From: Thiotrichales bacterium | GTDB taxonomy: Bacteria > Pseudomonadota > Gammaproteobacteria > Francisellales > CACEW01 | Length of the DNA stretch: 64,000 nt | Direction: 5' to 3' | NCBI GenBank assembly: GCA_947478525.1 | Contig: CANJVU010000001.1 | Coordinates: 62,001 to 126,000, forward strand | In this document: piece after piece, positions 25,873-34,875 of the stretch | Position numbering within the stretch: the first letter of the stretch is position 1 | Layout of the letters: every line of letters begins with the position of its first letter | Program-made: the position numbers and the translations under genes | Notes under the pieces: model-generated | Seen by the model: the letters and a program-made list of their open reading frames with translations, nothing else | What the model was told of the DNA's origin: nothing | Databases searched by the model: none

Positions 25873-27249
25873 TTATTCTCCCGTAAAATTCATGTTGGAC
25901 TGCATGTTGTTAGAGAAATTGCCAATCACCCTTTTTTGCGCATCAGCAAAGGTGGAGATCATCTGCAACTGGTTATTGAGCGACTGTTCGGTTTGCGCGA
26001 GTTTTTGGTTGAGCATGTTGACGTTGCTATTAATGCTGGTAACAATCTGATTTACCGTGCTTTGGTTGTAGTTGGTAAGATTGGCCACCGAGTTCTCTAC
26101 CACGTGCTCGGTTTGCAATAGATAATTGATCAGCACCATATAAGCGATGGCATCCGAAAATTGATCGAAGTTAATGTTCATCCCTGATTCCTGGCTGGTA
26201 CGCATATACGTCAGTAAGGGGAATGGAATACTGCTTAAGAAACTTTGTTGCGCTGCCGTCAATGCCGTATCGCTGGCAATGGCTTGAGCAATACCATTGG
26301 TTCCATCGATATAATTGGATACTTGATCAATCAACCCCTGGCCTACGGGTAGCGCCAATGTTTGAGTAGTAATCTGCAAACAGGTGCTGCTATCTTCGCA
26401 TTTGTAAATATTCGCCGTTTGACCACCGTTGAGCAGCGCATTAAAAATTGTTGGATCGTTGGCCAACGCAGGGTACGTAGTTGGGTTGCCATTTTGATCA
26501 AATACAATCGTGCCAGAAAGGCTCATCATAAATTCTGACAAGCTTTGATCGCCGGAGTACATCGATTGCTGTTGTAATGCATTCCAGACCACGTTGGTAT
26601 TTACCGTCAGCTGCTGCTTACCTCCGGCTTGATTTTCGGCATAAGAATAAGCACTGCCGGAATCATCTTTACAACCCACTGCTCCAGCCGCCCAGTCGGC
26701 AAAGTTACCGCCCTGAGCACCAAGGTCTTTGCAGGCATATTGGTTATTGCCTAACGCTTCGGTTGCAGCCCCTGCAATGGCGTAATCTGCTGTACAAGAA
26801 TTCAAATTGAAGTTATTCATCTGGTTCATGAAGTTTTGAAACGCCTCAAAATCATGTGACACCGTCGGCGCATACACCTGCATAGCGAGGTTAAACGCCA
26901 CACCGGGTGCGGAATCCAACATGTTTTTACCAAACGTCACCAACTGATCTGAATTGATATAGGAAAACGCCCCACCAAACATATCGATACCACCGCAACC
27001 GGCAGTGAGTGACGGCGCCTGAAACTGTACCAGCTGCATGTTTTTCACAGGGTTGCGTAAAAACAGCGAGCCACCAGAGTAATAGTTGGCTTCTTGGCCT
27101 TGGATCACCGTTGGATTGCTCGCATTGCTGGCAAAACCCAACCCATTAAAATAACTATTGAGGTCAGAGCTAACATCGGCGAAAGCACTACAACTGAATA
27201 AACTCGTCATGACTAAGCAGCTGAGCTTTAATTTGGTAAAATGTTTCAT
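25873..27249 (-). CDS. traH: TraH: F-type pilus assembly protein
   Basis: Periplasmic/outer-membrane associated pilus-assembly protein. There is a signal peptide (residues 1-24, ending SAFA). The conserved TraH element GCGGIDMFGGAFSYIN is present (about residues 83-98). Paired cysteines occur in the middle third (for example CTADYAIAG, YACKD, VGCKD, CEDSSTC). The last 80 residues form a coiled coil, as in F TraH, which contacts TraF and TraW. The length of 458 equals that of F TraH. Its start overlaps trbB by four bases. Confidence 0.93.
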   Translation of the reverse strand: MKHFTKLKLSCLVMTSLFSCSAFADVSSDLNSYFNGLGFASNASNPTVIQGQEANYYSGGSLFLRNPVKNMQLVQFQAPSLTAGCGGIDMFGGAFSYINSDQLVTFGKNMLDSAPGVAFNLAMQVYAPTVSHDFEAFQNFMNQMNNFNLNSCTADYAIAGAATEALGNNQYACKDLGAQGGNFADWAAGAVGCKDDSGSAYSYAENQAGGKQQLTVNTNVVWNALQQQSMYSGDQSLSEFMMSLSGTIVFDQNGNPTTYPALANDPTIFNALLNGGQTANIYKCEDSSTCLQITTQTLALPVGQGLIDQVSNYIDGTNGIAQAIASDTALTAAQQSFLSSIPFPLLTYMRTSQESGMNINFDQFSDAIAYMVLINYLLQTEHVVENSVANLTNYNQSTVNQIVTSINSNVNMLNQKLAQTEQSLNNQLQMISTFADAQKRVIGNFSNNMQSNMNFTGE

Positions 27250-27833
27250 GATTGACCTCCTGCTTCTGATAGCGCCTGTTGTACCCGACTGGCAAAATCG
27301 GTTTCTGGCATTTCGCCAACAGATACTGGAATTACTTGGGTGTTTTGGGTGTTAACTAAAAAAACTGCGGGACGTACGATCTGTCCACCGGGGAAGTAAG
27401 GTGCGAATTTACTGATTACTGCCTGCGTGGCCAGTAATGGATCTGGAAAATCAGGTAATGCCCCGCCATCTAATGAAAACGCATACACATGAAAGCCATA
27501 CCGTTTGGCAAAATCGGCAATCACTGGATCAAAGTGCTGGCAATGGGGACAGGTGGATTGAAACAACAATACCAATTGCCACTTTTGTTTGGGGACATCG
27601 GGTATCAGCGGTTTTTTAGGTTTTTTGGCTACAACCACCGGATTGTGAACGGGTTCCGCCAAATCCACTCCTGAAGTCACGACAGGAGCGCTCACCTCTG
27701 CTGTTTGTGTTGCCACGGCCTGATCAACGTCTGCATTGATTTGCGACACTGAAATATCAGCAAAAGCGCTTAAGGCATAAAACATTAACCCCATTGCTAA
27801 ACAAATTCTTTTTAAATTGCTATTGATGTGCAT
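27246..27833 (-). CDS. trbB: TrbB: periplasmic thioredoxin-like disulfide isomerase
   Basis: The start at 27833 has GGGAGGG seven bases upstream; the longer frame to 27875 would overlap traF further. A signal peptide (1-25, ending AFA) is followed by a linker rich in Val/Pro/Lys and a thioredoxin fold from about residue 84. The active site is C95-P-H-C98 in FQSTCPHCQHFDP. TrbB of F works as a disulfide-bond isomerase for other Tra proteins and overlaps DsbC function. The 195 residues are close to F TrbB (181). It lies between traF and traH, as in F. Confidence 0.9.
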   Translation of the reverse strand: MHINSNLKRICLAMGLMFYALSAFADISVSQINADVDQAVATQTAEVSAPVVTSGVDLAEPVHNPVVVAKKPKKPLIPDVPKQKWQLVLLFQSTCPHCQHFDPVIADFAKRYGFHVYAFSLDGGALPDFPDPLLATQAVISKFAPYFPGGQIVRPAVFLVNTQNTQVIPVSVGEMPETDFASRVQQALSEAGGQS

Positions 27834-27834
27834 A

Positions 27835-28605
27835 TCACATCCCTCCCAGATAGGTTGGTTTGAAGTTATTCGCAATCAATAAAAACCGTTGGAGCAACTC
27901 ATCCATGGTGGCAAAGCCATACATCACTGGCTGAACTTGGTGCGTATCAGGGTTGACTAACATCACCGCTGGAAACGCTTGAACTCCTAACTTAGCCGCT
28001 TGACCATGGTCAATACGACTATCGGGGAAAGACGCTGAAACATTACCATCCATTGATACTGGGATTAATGCAATTTGGTTGATGCTGGCAAACTGCTGCA
28101 TGATTTTAGCCATCAGTTCGTCAAGTGAATTGCCACCCCGATAAAAAAACAACACCCCATTGCTTTGTGCTAATGCTTTCAGCGCTGCACGTTGATCCGC
28201 ACTGACTTTCTCACCCACTACCTGAGTAGCCAGCTGCTCTGTGGGGTGCTGAATACGTGAATCGAGTTGCGGGTAATCCAGTAACACTTTTGGATATTGT
28301 GCGGCAAACAACGAGGATTGGTTTTCCATCCACTCCTGCATCGCCAGGTACTGTTTTACATTTTCTTCGTTAGGATCAATCACTGCTTGATTGAGTGCTT
28401 CTTGATAACCCTGTTTGATAATCTCCAAAGCTTGAGTGGGTGATAACTGACTCAGATCAACTGGTTTTTTCTTGGACTTTGCTGGATGATCAACCGGCGA
28501 ATCCACATAGTTGTACCAGTGCCAACCGATTGCCGGAGGTGCATCGGCCAACGCAGCCTGGCTTAATCCCAATGACAACATTAATAACAACGTCAAACGT
28601 TTCAT
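27835..28605 (-). CDS. traF: TraF: F-type pilus assembly protein
   Basis: Periplasmic protein with a thioredoxin-like fold, required for pilus extension together with TraH and TraW. Signal peptide of about 20 residues (ending AALA). The N-terminal part WHWYNYVDSP and the helical region before it are typical of the family. In the fold the usual CxxC is replaced by FFYRGGNSLDEL (around residue 155), so it is probably not a redox enzyme; F TraF also lacks CxxC. The start codon overlaps the traN stop (TAATG), showing tight coupling. Confidence 0.9.
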   Translation of the reverse strand: MKRLTLLLMLSLGLSQAALADAPPAIGWHWYNYVDSPVDHPAKSKKKPVDLSQLSPTQALEIIKQGYQEALNQAVIDPNEENVKQYLAMQEWMENQSSLFAAQYPKVLLDYPQLDSRIQHPTEQLATQVVGEKVSADQRAALKALAQSNGVLFFYRGGNSLDELMAKIMQQFASINQIALIPVSMDGNVSASFPDSRIDHGQAAKLGVQAFPAVMLVNPDTHQVQPVMYGFATMDELLQRFLLIANNFKPTYLGGM

Positions 28606-30482
28606 TATTTTGCCCCTCCAACGTCGTTATTAATTTGTTGCGCAATGGCGTTTTGTACTGCTTGTGAATTGGGGAAATTGGATTGATTCTCTAATTGCTG
28701 AATGTCGTTTGAGAAATCAATCGCATTGAAATTGATGTTCTGCATATCCTGTACGGACAAGCCTGAGCAGTCAGGGCTTTGACCACTACCAAATCCACGA
28801 TGTAGTTGCCCTTCTCTGCCTTGTACTTGAACATCGTAAGATAAGAGATCCGTAAAGGTGCAATAGCCTTGGCTGTGTTCAAGACACACCCCCAATATTT
28901 CATGAGAGCAATATTCTCCTACTTCAACGGCCACGCCTTTTTCTTTGGCGGCACCCAATTGTTGCTCTTCTTGGTTGCACTTCATTAAACCACTGTCTTT
29001 ACCCCAACCAGAGTTTGCACAGCAATTCAGCGCACCGACAGGAAGCTCTCGACAACTCATCGCGGTACCACTAAACGCTTGCAAGGTATTGGTGTTTTGG
29101 ATCATCTGATCTAAACCGTCGGTCACTGCCGCTACTTGGGCATCGTCTTTCCCAAAGTTTTGGTTTTGAGTGGGTGTAGTTGGGCTGCAATCGCCTTTGA
29201 TACAAAAGAAATTAGCACCACAGGCAATACCACTGCCAGTACATGTATTCACTGGGCATTGGTAGGTGCTGGTGTAACTTTGGCAAATACCTGCTAACAC
29301 TGAATTGCAGACTGAATTAATCTGATCGCAACCTGCAATGCTATTACCGCAAGAATTGTTATTGGTACCGCATTGATACTGGTCTGTATACTGCCAACAG
29401 CTACGGGTTACCGGGATATGCCCTACGTTTCTGGTTTCTGGGCCTTCGGTACAAGTTTCCTTGGTCAGGCCACAGTTAGGAATCGATGATAAGTTTTGGC
29501 ATTGCGAATCATCCCACTGATCTTGCACCGTTGGTGGTGGCGTATAGGTTACATGCAACACAATGCTTGCTGTTGATGGTACCGATGAGCGCGAACCATA
29601 ATGTTGCCAGTAATAGTAAAGTACACCATTGTTGGCACAGGTCGGCAATTGCTCGATAGTAATGTGAGTGATTCGATCCGAATTCACACTAACCACCGAT
29701 GTACTTAAATCATTACAGTTTTGTGCCAAACTGGCTAAGGATGGGGAGACCGTTTCAACGGTGTTTTGCCCCATGTAGTCCATAGGAGCAATAATACGGG
29801 ACAATGGCAAACTTGCCTGCATATGATCATCTGCATAAAATCCCCAAAAAGCCCCTGCCATCGAAGTGCTTAAATTGATGGTGACGTTCTCATTAATGGG
29901 AGTAGGTGGAATCACCTGCTCGCTTAAATTTTTCTCGCACGTGAGATTTTGTTGATAAGTTTGAGTACATTGCTGGTTGCGGTACGTCGTATGGCAGATG
30001 TTTTGCTGTTGGCAATTGACGTATTTATCAGATATCCCTTGAGCTACGTCCGCCGCATCGGATTGAATCAATAAACTGCGTTGCATACCTGGCGAGTTTG
30101 GATCAATGGTGATCTTAGGCGCATTGTTGAATTGATTGACCAGCGCTTGCCCTGCGGTATCTTTTTGTAAGGCGCTGCCATCGTTCTGTTGAATGGCATT
30201 GGGATTATTGTAATAAGTGGTCTGCGTTGGATTACTAGTGGCTTGTGGTACATCACCCGCTTGGTAAGTCATTACCGTAGGCTTACCATTAATCATGCGA
30301 TTGATGGTGACCCCACCATTTTGAAACTGAAGCATGCCATTAATAGCCTGAGCAGATGAAGTATCGGCGGCAAAATCACTGGCAACATCGGCCATAGCGG
30401 AACGTGAAAGATTAAGCAACAGCAAACCAATACTAATCGTCAGAAAAGCTTTCTTATTTTGCCTGGAATACCCTACCCTCAT
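28605..30482 (-). CDS. traN: TraN: outer-membrane mating-pair stabilisation protein
   Basis: TraN is an outer-membrane protein that contacts recipient porins and determines recipient preference. The start MRVGYSRQNK (30482) is chosen for GGAGGG six bases upstream. It is a 625-residue protein (F TraN is 602) with a signal peptide ending MADVAS and more than 25 cysteines, many in close pairs (for example QCTQTYQQNLTCEK and CGTNNNSCGNSIAGC), implying a disulfide-rich, DsbA-dependent fold. Its C-terminal 150 residues are duplicated as a separate lipoprotein at 20101-20703. The gap to trbC is occupied by an unrelated plus-strand gene, so it may need its own promoter or read-through. Confidence 0.93.
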   Translation of the reverse strand: MRVGYSRQNKKAFLTISIGLLLLNLSRSAMADVASDFAADTSSAQAINGMLQFQNGGVTINRMINGKPTVMTYQAGDVPQATSNPTQTTYYNNPNAIQQNDGSALQKDTAGQALVNQFNNAPKITIDPNSPGMQRSLLIQSDAADVAQGISDKYVNCQQQNICHTTYRNQQCTQTYQQNLTCEKNLSEQVIPPTPINENVTINLSTSMAGAFWGFYADDHMQASLPLSRIIAPMDYMGQNTVETVSPSLASLAQNCNDLSTSVVSVNSDRITHITIEQLPTCANNGVLYYYWQHYGSRSSVPSTASIVLHVTYTPPPTVQDQWDDSQCQNLSSIPNCGLTKETCTEGPETRNVGHIPVTRSCWQYTDQYQCGTNNNSCGNSIAGCDQINSVCNSVLAGICQSYTSTYQCPVNTCTGSGIACGANFFCIKGDCSPTTPTQNQNFGKDDAQVAAVTDGLDQMIQNTNTLQAFSGTAMSCRELPVGALNCCANSGWGKDSGLMKCNQEEQQLGAAKEKGVAVEVGEYCSHEILGVCLEHSQGYCTFTDLLSYDVQVQGREGQLHRGFGSGQSPDCSGLSVQDMQNINFNAIDFSNDIQQLENQSNFPNSQAVQNAIAQQINNDVGGAK

Positions 30483-30833
30483 ACGTGACCCTCCAAAACC
30501 ATGATTCATAGCGTCATGGTAAAAGAGTCTCAAAACCCGCCACAGTTAGGTCGATCGTACGTTTCTTGGATGAAATTAATGGTAGTGTTTTTAGGTCTAA
30601 ACACCTTGATTTACAAGGTGTCTTTCGTATTTAGCTTTATGAAACAAGAGAACGAACCCAGAGGTCACAGTCTAAACTAAACTAACGAATCGGAGGATTT
30701 TAATAATCGAAAGTTTAGGAGGTAATCTTACTCATAAAGATGTAGTGTCGATTTTCAAACCAATTTGACAATGAACGTGATAAAGCGCTACTGTGATTGT
30801 CTCCAAAATATCACTCAAAAAGAGATTAACAAT
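30483..30833. other. Intergenic region between traN and the inserted plus-strand gene
   Basis: I see no protein gene here. It holds a hairpin (30601-30621: ACACCTTG/CAAGGTGT over five bases) without a strong T-tract, and close to the plus gene a TTGACA (30765-30770) that could be its -35 box, with a poor TACTGT -10 18 bases later. The tra operon must be transcribed through this stretch or restart in it. Confidence 0.4.
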
Positions 30834-31700
30834 ATGAATTGGAATGAAGAATGGCAAGCTTTAAGTGCAAGAACCTTAGCAATCATAGAAGCAGGCAAAT
30901 ATGCAATACAAGTTTTGGGGCTTAAAAAGGAAAAAGATGGTTTCTTTATTGATATTACTCAAGGAGTCACAAAGCAAGTCGCGCATGATATACAACAATT
31001 ACACTCCGAACTGCAAAACTTTCAAAAAAAACACGCTTCTGAGTTACCAGAATCTAGCAACTTATCATTACATATGTATTTGCTCGTTTTTAATCAAAAA
31101 AACCTCAATTCTCCCAATGATTTTGCTGTAGCGCTAACAAAATTGATTCTTTTTCGCGCAGAGTTTGAGTACCTCTTACGAGATACTGAAATCGAAAGTC
31201 GTAGTCGAACAGAACGCGCATTTCAACATTTACAACGATTAATAGATGTTGATTCAGATATCAGCGCCAAATGGCAATCAGCATTCAAACATGAGACTCA
31301 TTCTGAAAGATTAGGAGGAGTACATTTATTAAGTCATGGTATTTGGGCATTTAAACTTCGCGATCATACAGCCGCCACAGATCTGATTTACAATGAACCT
31401 ATTGAAGGATTAATCACAAGACGTTCAGCCTCTACACTTGTTTTGACAGAATGGAAAATGGTTAGAAATCCAAGTGATGCTAATAAAAAAGCGCAAGAAG
31501 CCATACAACAGACAATAGAATATGAAAAAGGCCTGTTAGGGGGCATAGAGTTAAAGAACACCCGCTATATTGTACTAGTATCTGAAAAGAAATTAACTCT
31601 CCCTCAAGATATCAAAATCCATGAAGTAGAATACCGCCATATAAACATTGTGGTTGATTCAGATAGTCCATCATTAGTTGCAAGAAAGTCTCTTGAATAA
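30834..31700 (+). CDS. PD-(D/E)XK nuclease-like protein inserted in the transfer operon
   Basis: A 288-residue soluble protein read against the direction of all surrounding tra genes. I favour the ATG at 30834 (MNWNEEWQAL); the TTG at 30765 lies in the probable promoter. The N-terminal 130 residues are helical. The C-terminal half has a nuclease-like core: E158, then HGIWAFKLRD...TD183LIYNE, then TLVLTE206WK208 (the E-x-K strand), then a helix with QQTIEYEKG and a strand RYIVLVSE. This D...ExK order with a following Gln/Tyr helix fits restriction-endonuclease-like folds. A defence or anti-plasmid nuclease role is inferred. There is no methylase beside it, so a classical restriction-modification pair is unlikely. 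Confidence 0.6.
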   Translation: MNWNEEWQALSARTLAIIEAGKYAIQVLGLKKEKDGFFIDITQGVTKQVAHDIQQLHSELQNFQKKHASELPESSNLSLHMYLLVFNQKNLNSPNDFAVALTKLILFRAEFEYLLRDTEIESRSRTERAFQHLQRLIDVDSDISAKWQSAFKHETHSERLGGVHLLSHGIWAFKLRDHTAATDLIYNEPIEGLITRRSASTLVLTEWKMVRNPSDANKKAQEAIQQTIEYEKGLLGGIELKNTRYIVLVSEKKLTLPQDIKIHEVEYRHINIVVDSDSPSLVARKSLE

Positions 31701-31715
31701 GATCAACTTTAAAAG

Positions 31716-32360
31716 TCATGGAAGTAATCTTTTTGCCACCTCCGGCGCAGCATCGCCTTGTTCTGCGATTTTTTTAAGCGCTGCAGGGATCGAGATATTG
31801 CCATAAACCACATCAAAATCCGGCGTACACTTATCACTGGTACAGGTGTTATTGGGAGAGATAGCAACTACTGCCGGAACCTGAGTGATACCTAATGATC
31901 TGAACCATAAAGGATCAATGGTTAAGCCCCCTGGAATCACCGGCTGATTTTGAGGATGTAAAACGTTAAATAAAACCTTCGCTGACTCCTGGAAGTTGTT
32001 GTCTAATGCCCCGCGCACCACCACTGGAATGCCCAGTTGATGTGCCTGGCGAAAGATATCACGCAGGGTATCCGCGGGCATACCCAGTGATACAAATACC
32101 ATTACGCCATGGGCAGCTTTATCTTGTTGTGATTGACCAACATTACTCAATTGGTTGGTCGCATTATTATTAAGTGCTGTCATCACCGTTTGATAGCCAT
32201 TCACCTGGTTCAATTGGTTTTGATAGGCAGCCTGAATGGATGGCGCATAGACACTCGATTTTTCTTCCAGCTGATTTTGTAGTGCGGTTAATTGGTCACC
32301 TTGATTTGCCAAAGCATTACCAGCCATTAAACTCAGCATTAATAAAGATAAGATTCTCAT
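31716..32360 (-). CDS. trbC: TrbC: F-type pilus assembly protein
   Basis: Periplasmic pilus-assembly protein of the F-type TrbC family, not the VirB2-like TrbC of RP4. Signal peptide of 18 residues (ending ALA). The conserved central part GVMVFVSLGMPADTLRDIF and IPVVVRGAL is a thioredoxin-like region without CxxC. There are two cysteines in CTSDKC near the C-terminus. F TrbC is 212 residues; this is 214. It works with TraW, whose gene lies just upstream beyond traU. It ends 15 bp from the convergent plus-strand gene. Confidence 0.93.
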   Translation of the reverse strand: MRILSLLMLSLMAGNALANQGDQLTALQNQLEEKSSVYAPSIQAAYQNQLNQVNGYQTVMTALNNNATNQLSNVGQSQQDKAAHGVMVFVSLGMPADTLRDIFRQAHQLGIPVVVRGALDNNFQESAKVLFNVLHPQNQPVIPGGLTIDPLWFRSLGITQVPAVVAISPNNTCTSDKCTPDFDVVYGNISIPAALKKIAEQGDAAPEVAKRLLP

Positions 32361-32373
32361 GGGGATCCCCTCC

Positions 32374-33384
32374 TTAAAAGAAACAGCAATTACGTTTGCG
32401 CCACATCAAATAGCCATAGTTACCGGCGTTGCTTAAATCGTCATGGCCAGCCTCCCAGTTAAAGGTAGTTGAGCCATACGGATAACAGGAATTAGCATCT
32501 GGCACAGTATTGGTCATCTGATAACGGTAACGCGATTTAGGTAAAATGGGATCAGGGTATTCGTAACAAAGCGCTGGTGCATCAGCGCCTACACTATCCC
32601 AGGTCAATCCTTCGCGGTGCAGTTTAAAATTGAGCTTTTCTGCAACCAAGGTGGCTGCTTGGATATCAGTGACGTGTTCTGAATAGTTGCCAGTGAGCGG
32701 GTATGCTGAACCTTGCGACCCCAAACACCAGAACAATTCATCGATAGGTAATGATTTACCGCCCGTGGTTTTAGCGGCATCAAAAGCACAGGAAGATTGA
32801 GCAATCAAGTTGCCGAATAAGACTGACTCAGGGTTCATAATAAATGCCAGGACATCGTCATTCCACATTGGATCAATCTCGGTGAGATACGCGATATCAA
32901 AATCCCCGGTTTGCATACAAGCCACCTGCGTTAAAATCTGCAACCAAAAAATGACTGGGTAGCGATACCAGTGCGCCCAATAAAACCCGCCATAGCCAAC
33001 GGTACCTTGGCCGTTTTGGGTATCGCCAATATCATGGCTTAAATCACCAACATTAATTTGAGTGCCAAGGTTAACCATGCAGAATGGATCCCTTGTGACA
33101 TCAGCCAAGGCATAAGGCTCCCAAAATCCAAAGGAAATACCAATACGATAGCCTACGGTTAAGGGACAGATACATACTGGATTACCGGGGTTACTGGTGT
33201 CCGGTTCACTGCCAGAAGCCACGTCAGCTGACCCAATGGTGATGGGAAACATACAATCCCAACAAATGTCGCTGATTGGATTGACGAAATGCCCTTGGCA
33301 ACTCCCCCCTTCTGCTAATGCTGGTGTGGTATTAAATAATAAAGCGCCCATTAATGATATGGCACACAATGCTTTGAGTCTCAT
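32374..33384 (-). CDS. traU: TraU: F-type DNA transfer / pilus assembly protein
   Basis: Periplasmic Cys-rich protein needed for DNA transfer and pilus assembly. Signal peptide of about 24 residues (ending ALAEG). The family start SCQGHFVNPISDICWDCMFP is present, followed by CICPLTVGYRIGISFGFWEP, both diagnostic of TraU. About ten cysteines are spread along the protein and a pair CC ends it. The length of 336 is close to F TraU (330). It overlaps traW by four bases. Confidence 0.95.
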   Translation of the reverse strand: MRLKALCAISLMGALLFNTTPALAEGGSCQGHFVNPISDICWDCMFPITIGSADVASGSEPDTSNPGNPVCICPLTVGYRIGISFGFWEPYALADVTRDPFCMVNLGTQINVGDLSHDIGDTQNGQGTVGYGGFYWAHWYRYPVIFWLQILTQVACMQTGDFDIAYLTEIDPMWNDDVLAFIMNPESVLFGNLIAQSSCAFDAAKTTGGKSLPIDELFWCLGSQGSAYPLTGNYSEHVTDIQAATLVAEKLNFKLHREGLTWDSVGADAPALCYEYPDPILPKSRYRYQMTNTVPDANSCYPYGSTTFNWEAGHDDLSNAGNYGYLMWRKRNCCFF

Positions 33385-34046
33385 GATGACACCTCGACTT
33401 TTGATGCAGGTTGTTGGGTAATGATTTTATTAGCGGGTACTTCTTGGATTTCAAGCTTCTTGCCTGACTGCATGACTAATGCAGGAACTTGGGTAATGCC
33501 AAACTTCTTACACATCACACCCTCTTGATCAAAGTAAACTCGACCGATTTGTTTGTAGTGATCGACAATGTTACCCTGTACCAGAATGATTTTAGTGTAG
33601 GGATATTTGGTTTTTTCCGTGATTGCCCAGTCAATTTGTGCTGGGTCATCGGCATTAATAAAGAGCAGTATCGTGTGATAATCAACATAATCAAAGGGAT
33701 TCACTTTAGTACCTGCTTTAACGACAATATCACCGTTTTGGTTGTACACGTTTCTGGGCGCGATAAAGGTTGGATCAAAATAAAACGTTATGGGTTTGCT
33801 GGTCGTGTTAATACCTGCTACGGGATTGGGTCTTAAGCTATGCTTGGTGACGTTATCAGTAAACTGTGCTTGCATCTTCTGCATATCACCATTGGCAGCC
33901 ATATCATCCAGGCGCTGGTGAATAAAGGTTAAAAAATCTGGCTCAGCGATGGGGTACACTTGACCCCATACGCCGAGGTTTTTTGCACTGGCAGTAACGG
34001 CGGTTACTGCCAGGCAAAGCGTGAGTGCGAGATTGAGCGCTCTCAT
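33381..34046 (-). CDS. traW: TraW: F-type pilus assembly protein
   Basis: Periplasmic pilus-assembly protein. Signal peptide of about 21 residues (ending TASA). It is followed directly by the TraW hallmark KNLGVWGQVYPIAEPDFL, and later by the SKPITFYFDPTFI and KAGTKVNPFDYV strands. The C-terminal half has the predicted thioredoxin-like fold with TrbC-interaction surface and a lone cysteine (MCKKFGITQVPALVM). 221 residues compares with 210 in F. Overlaps of ATGA type at both ends (trbI and traU) show one operon. Confidence 0.95.
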   Translation of the reverse strand: MRALNLALTLCLAVTAVTASAKNLGVWGQVYPIAEPDFLTFIHQRLDDMAANGDMQKMQAQFTDNVTKHSLRPNPVAGINTTSKPITFYFDPTFIAPRNVYNQNGDIVVKAGTKVNPFDYVDYHTILLFINADDPAQIDWAITEKTKYPYTKIILVQGNIVDHYKQIGRVYFDQEGVMCKKFGITQVPALVMQSGKKLEIQEVPANKIITQQPASKVEVSS

Positions 34047-34501
34047 TTTGCACCCCGCATCAATTGCAACGTGAGTTGTTGAATTTCTGCGGTTACATCT
34101 GGCGCACCAGCAACCACTGCAGGCGATACCAACACAATCACATGATGAAGTTGAGCATATTCTGCTGCAGCCTCTTGTAAGCTCTCAGCAAAGTAACGCG
34201 ACTTGACGGTGCGCTGTGCTTTGGTGAGATGTGACTGTGCCACTTCCGTAGAATACAATTTAACAGTGGCCTGCATATCAAATTGCACAATGCGGGTAGG
34301 CAATTCAAAATGAATCCATACCGACAAGGCACCGGACAACATCACTGCCATTAAACAGAGAATGGCAACACGATACTTAAAAACCAGTCCACGCATTGCT
34401 CTTTTATCTTTTATTTCCTTGAAATCCGTAACATCAATGATTCGGCCTTCGCCTTGAGTTTGGCTTTGGTCTTGGTTTTTATTTGGATTAATGATTTTCA
34501 T
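34043..34501 (-). CDS. trbI: TrbI: inner-membrane pilus assembly protein
   Basis: The start MKIINPNKNQ (34501) has GAGGAG nine bases upstream; a GTG at 34552 would overlap traL and lacks a site. A 50-residue Gln/Asn-rich cytoplasmic N-terminus is followed by one membrane helix (VAILCLMAVMLSGALSVWI) and a periplasmic part with VQFDMQATVKLY, the element typical of F TrbI (which influences pilus length and retraction). It lies before traW, as in F. At 152 residues it is a little longer than F TrbI (128). Confidence 0.8.
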   Translation of the reverse strand: MKIINPNKNQDQSQTQGEGRIIDVTDFKEIKDKRAMRGLVFKYRVAILCLMAVMLSGALSVWIHFELPTRIVQFDMQATVKLYSTEVAQSHLTKAQRTVKSRYFAESLQEAAAEYAQLHHVIVLVSPAVVAGAPDVTAEIQQLTLQLMRGAK

Positions 34502-34542
34502 ACTAATTGACTCCTCTTCGTTTTGGTTTTTGTTTTGATTGA

Positions 34543-34866
34543 TTAAATCCACTGAATTCGTTCAGCCGGTGGCGTGCTTTGTAAAATTCCAAAGTAACGC
34601 ACGCCAAGCTTGGTCTTGACTCGTAATGAGGGTGCAAACCAATAGAGCATGATCGATAAATATTTACTGCCATGCCCTTTTTTGAGCCATTTGACCAACA
34701 CCGTCCATCCAATGGCGTAAACGATGCCGACATAGGGTTGATGGCAGATAAACAAGATGGGTGCCACGGCAAGCACTGGCACCACCTCGTCAAAACTGCC
34801 CCACAAGATTCGTTTTTCTTGTTCCATATGTTGGAAGATCGATTGGTCTTTACCGGATACACTCAT
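34543..34866 (-). CDS. traL: TraL: inner-membrane pilus assembly protein
   Basis: Small inner-membrane protein of the VirB3 type that helps place pilin subunits. The ATG at 34866 is five bases from AGGAGG; a GTG at 34872 is too close. The N-terminal FDEVVPVLAVAPILF and a following hydrophobic helix (YVGIVYAIGWTVLVKWL) make the family's membrane hairpin, followed by GHGSKYLSIMLYWFAPS, the conserved TraL tail. 107 residues compares with 91 in F. It follows traA by nine bases, keeping the traA-traL pair together though both are displaced. Confidence 0.88.
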   Translation of the reverse strand: MSVSGKDQSIFQHMEQEKRILWGSFDEVVPVLAVAPILFICHQPYVGIVYAIGWTVLVKWLKKGHGSKYLSIMLYWFAPSLRVKTKLGVRYFGILQSTPPAERIQWI

Positions 34867-34875
34867 ACTCACCTC

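Noticed and set aside
27835-28605. TraF as an active disulfide enzyme
   Set aside because: The CxxC position is RGGNSLD, without cysteine.
30483-31715. Transposon or integrase-mediated insertion of the plus-strand gene
   Set aside because: I saw no transposase, terminal inverted repeats or convincing target-site duplication; a loose match between AAGATTACTTCC-like strings at the two edges is too short.
34503-34862. Alternative frame overlapping traL
   Set aside because: Shadow of traL; the traL frame has the family pattern and a proper ribosome site.
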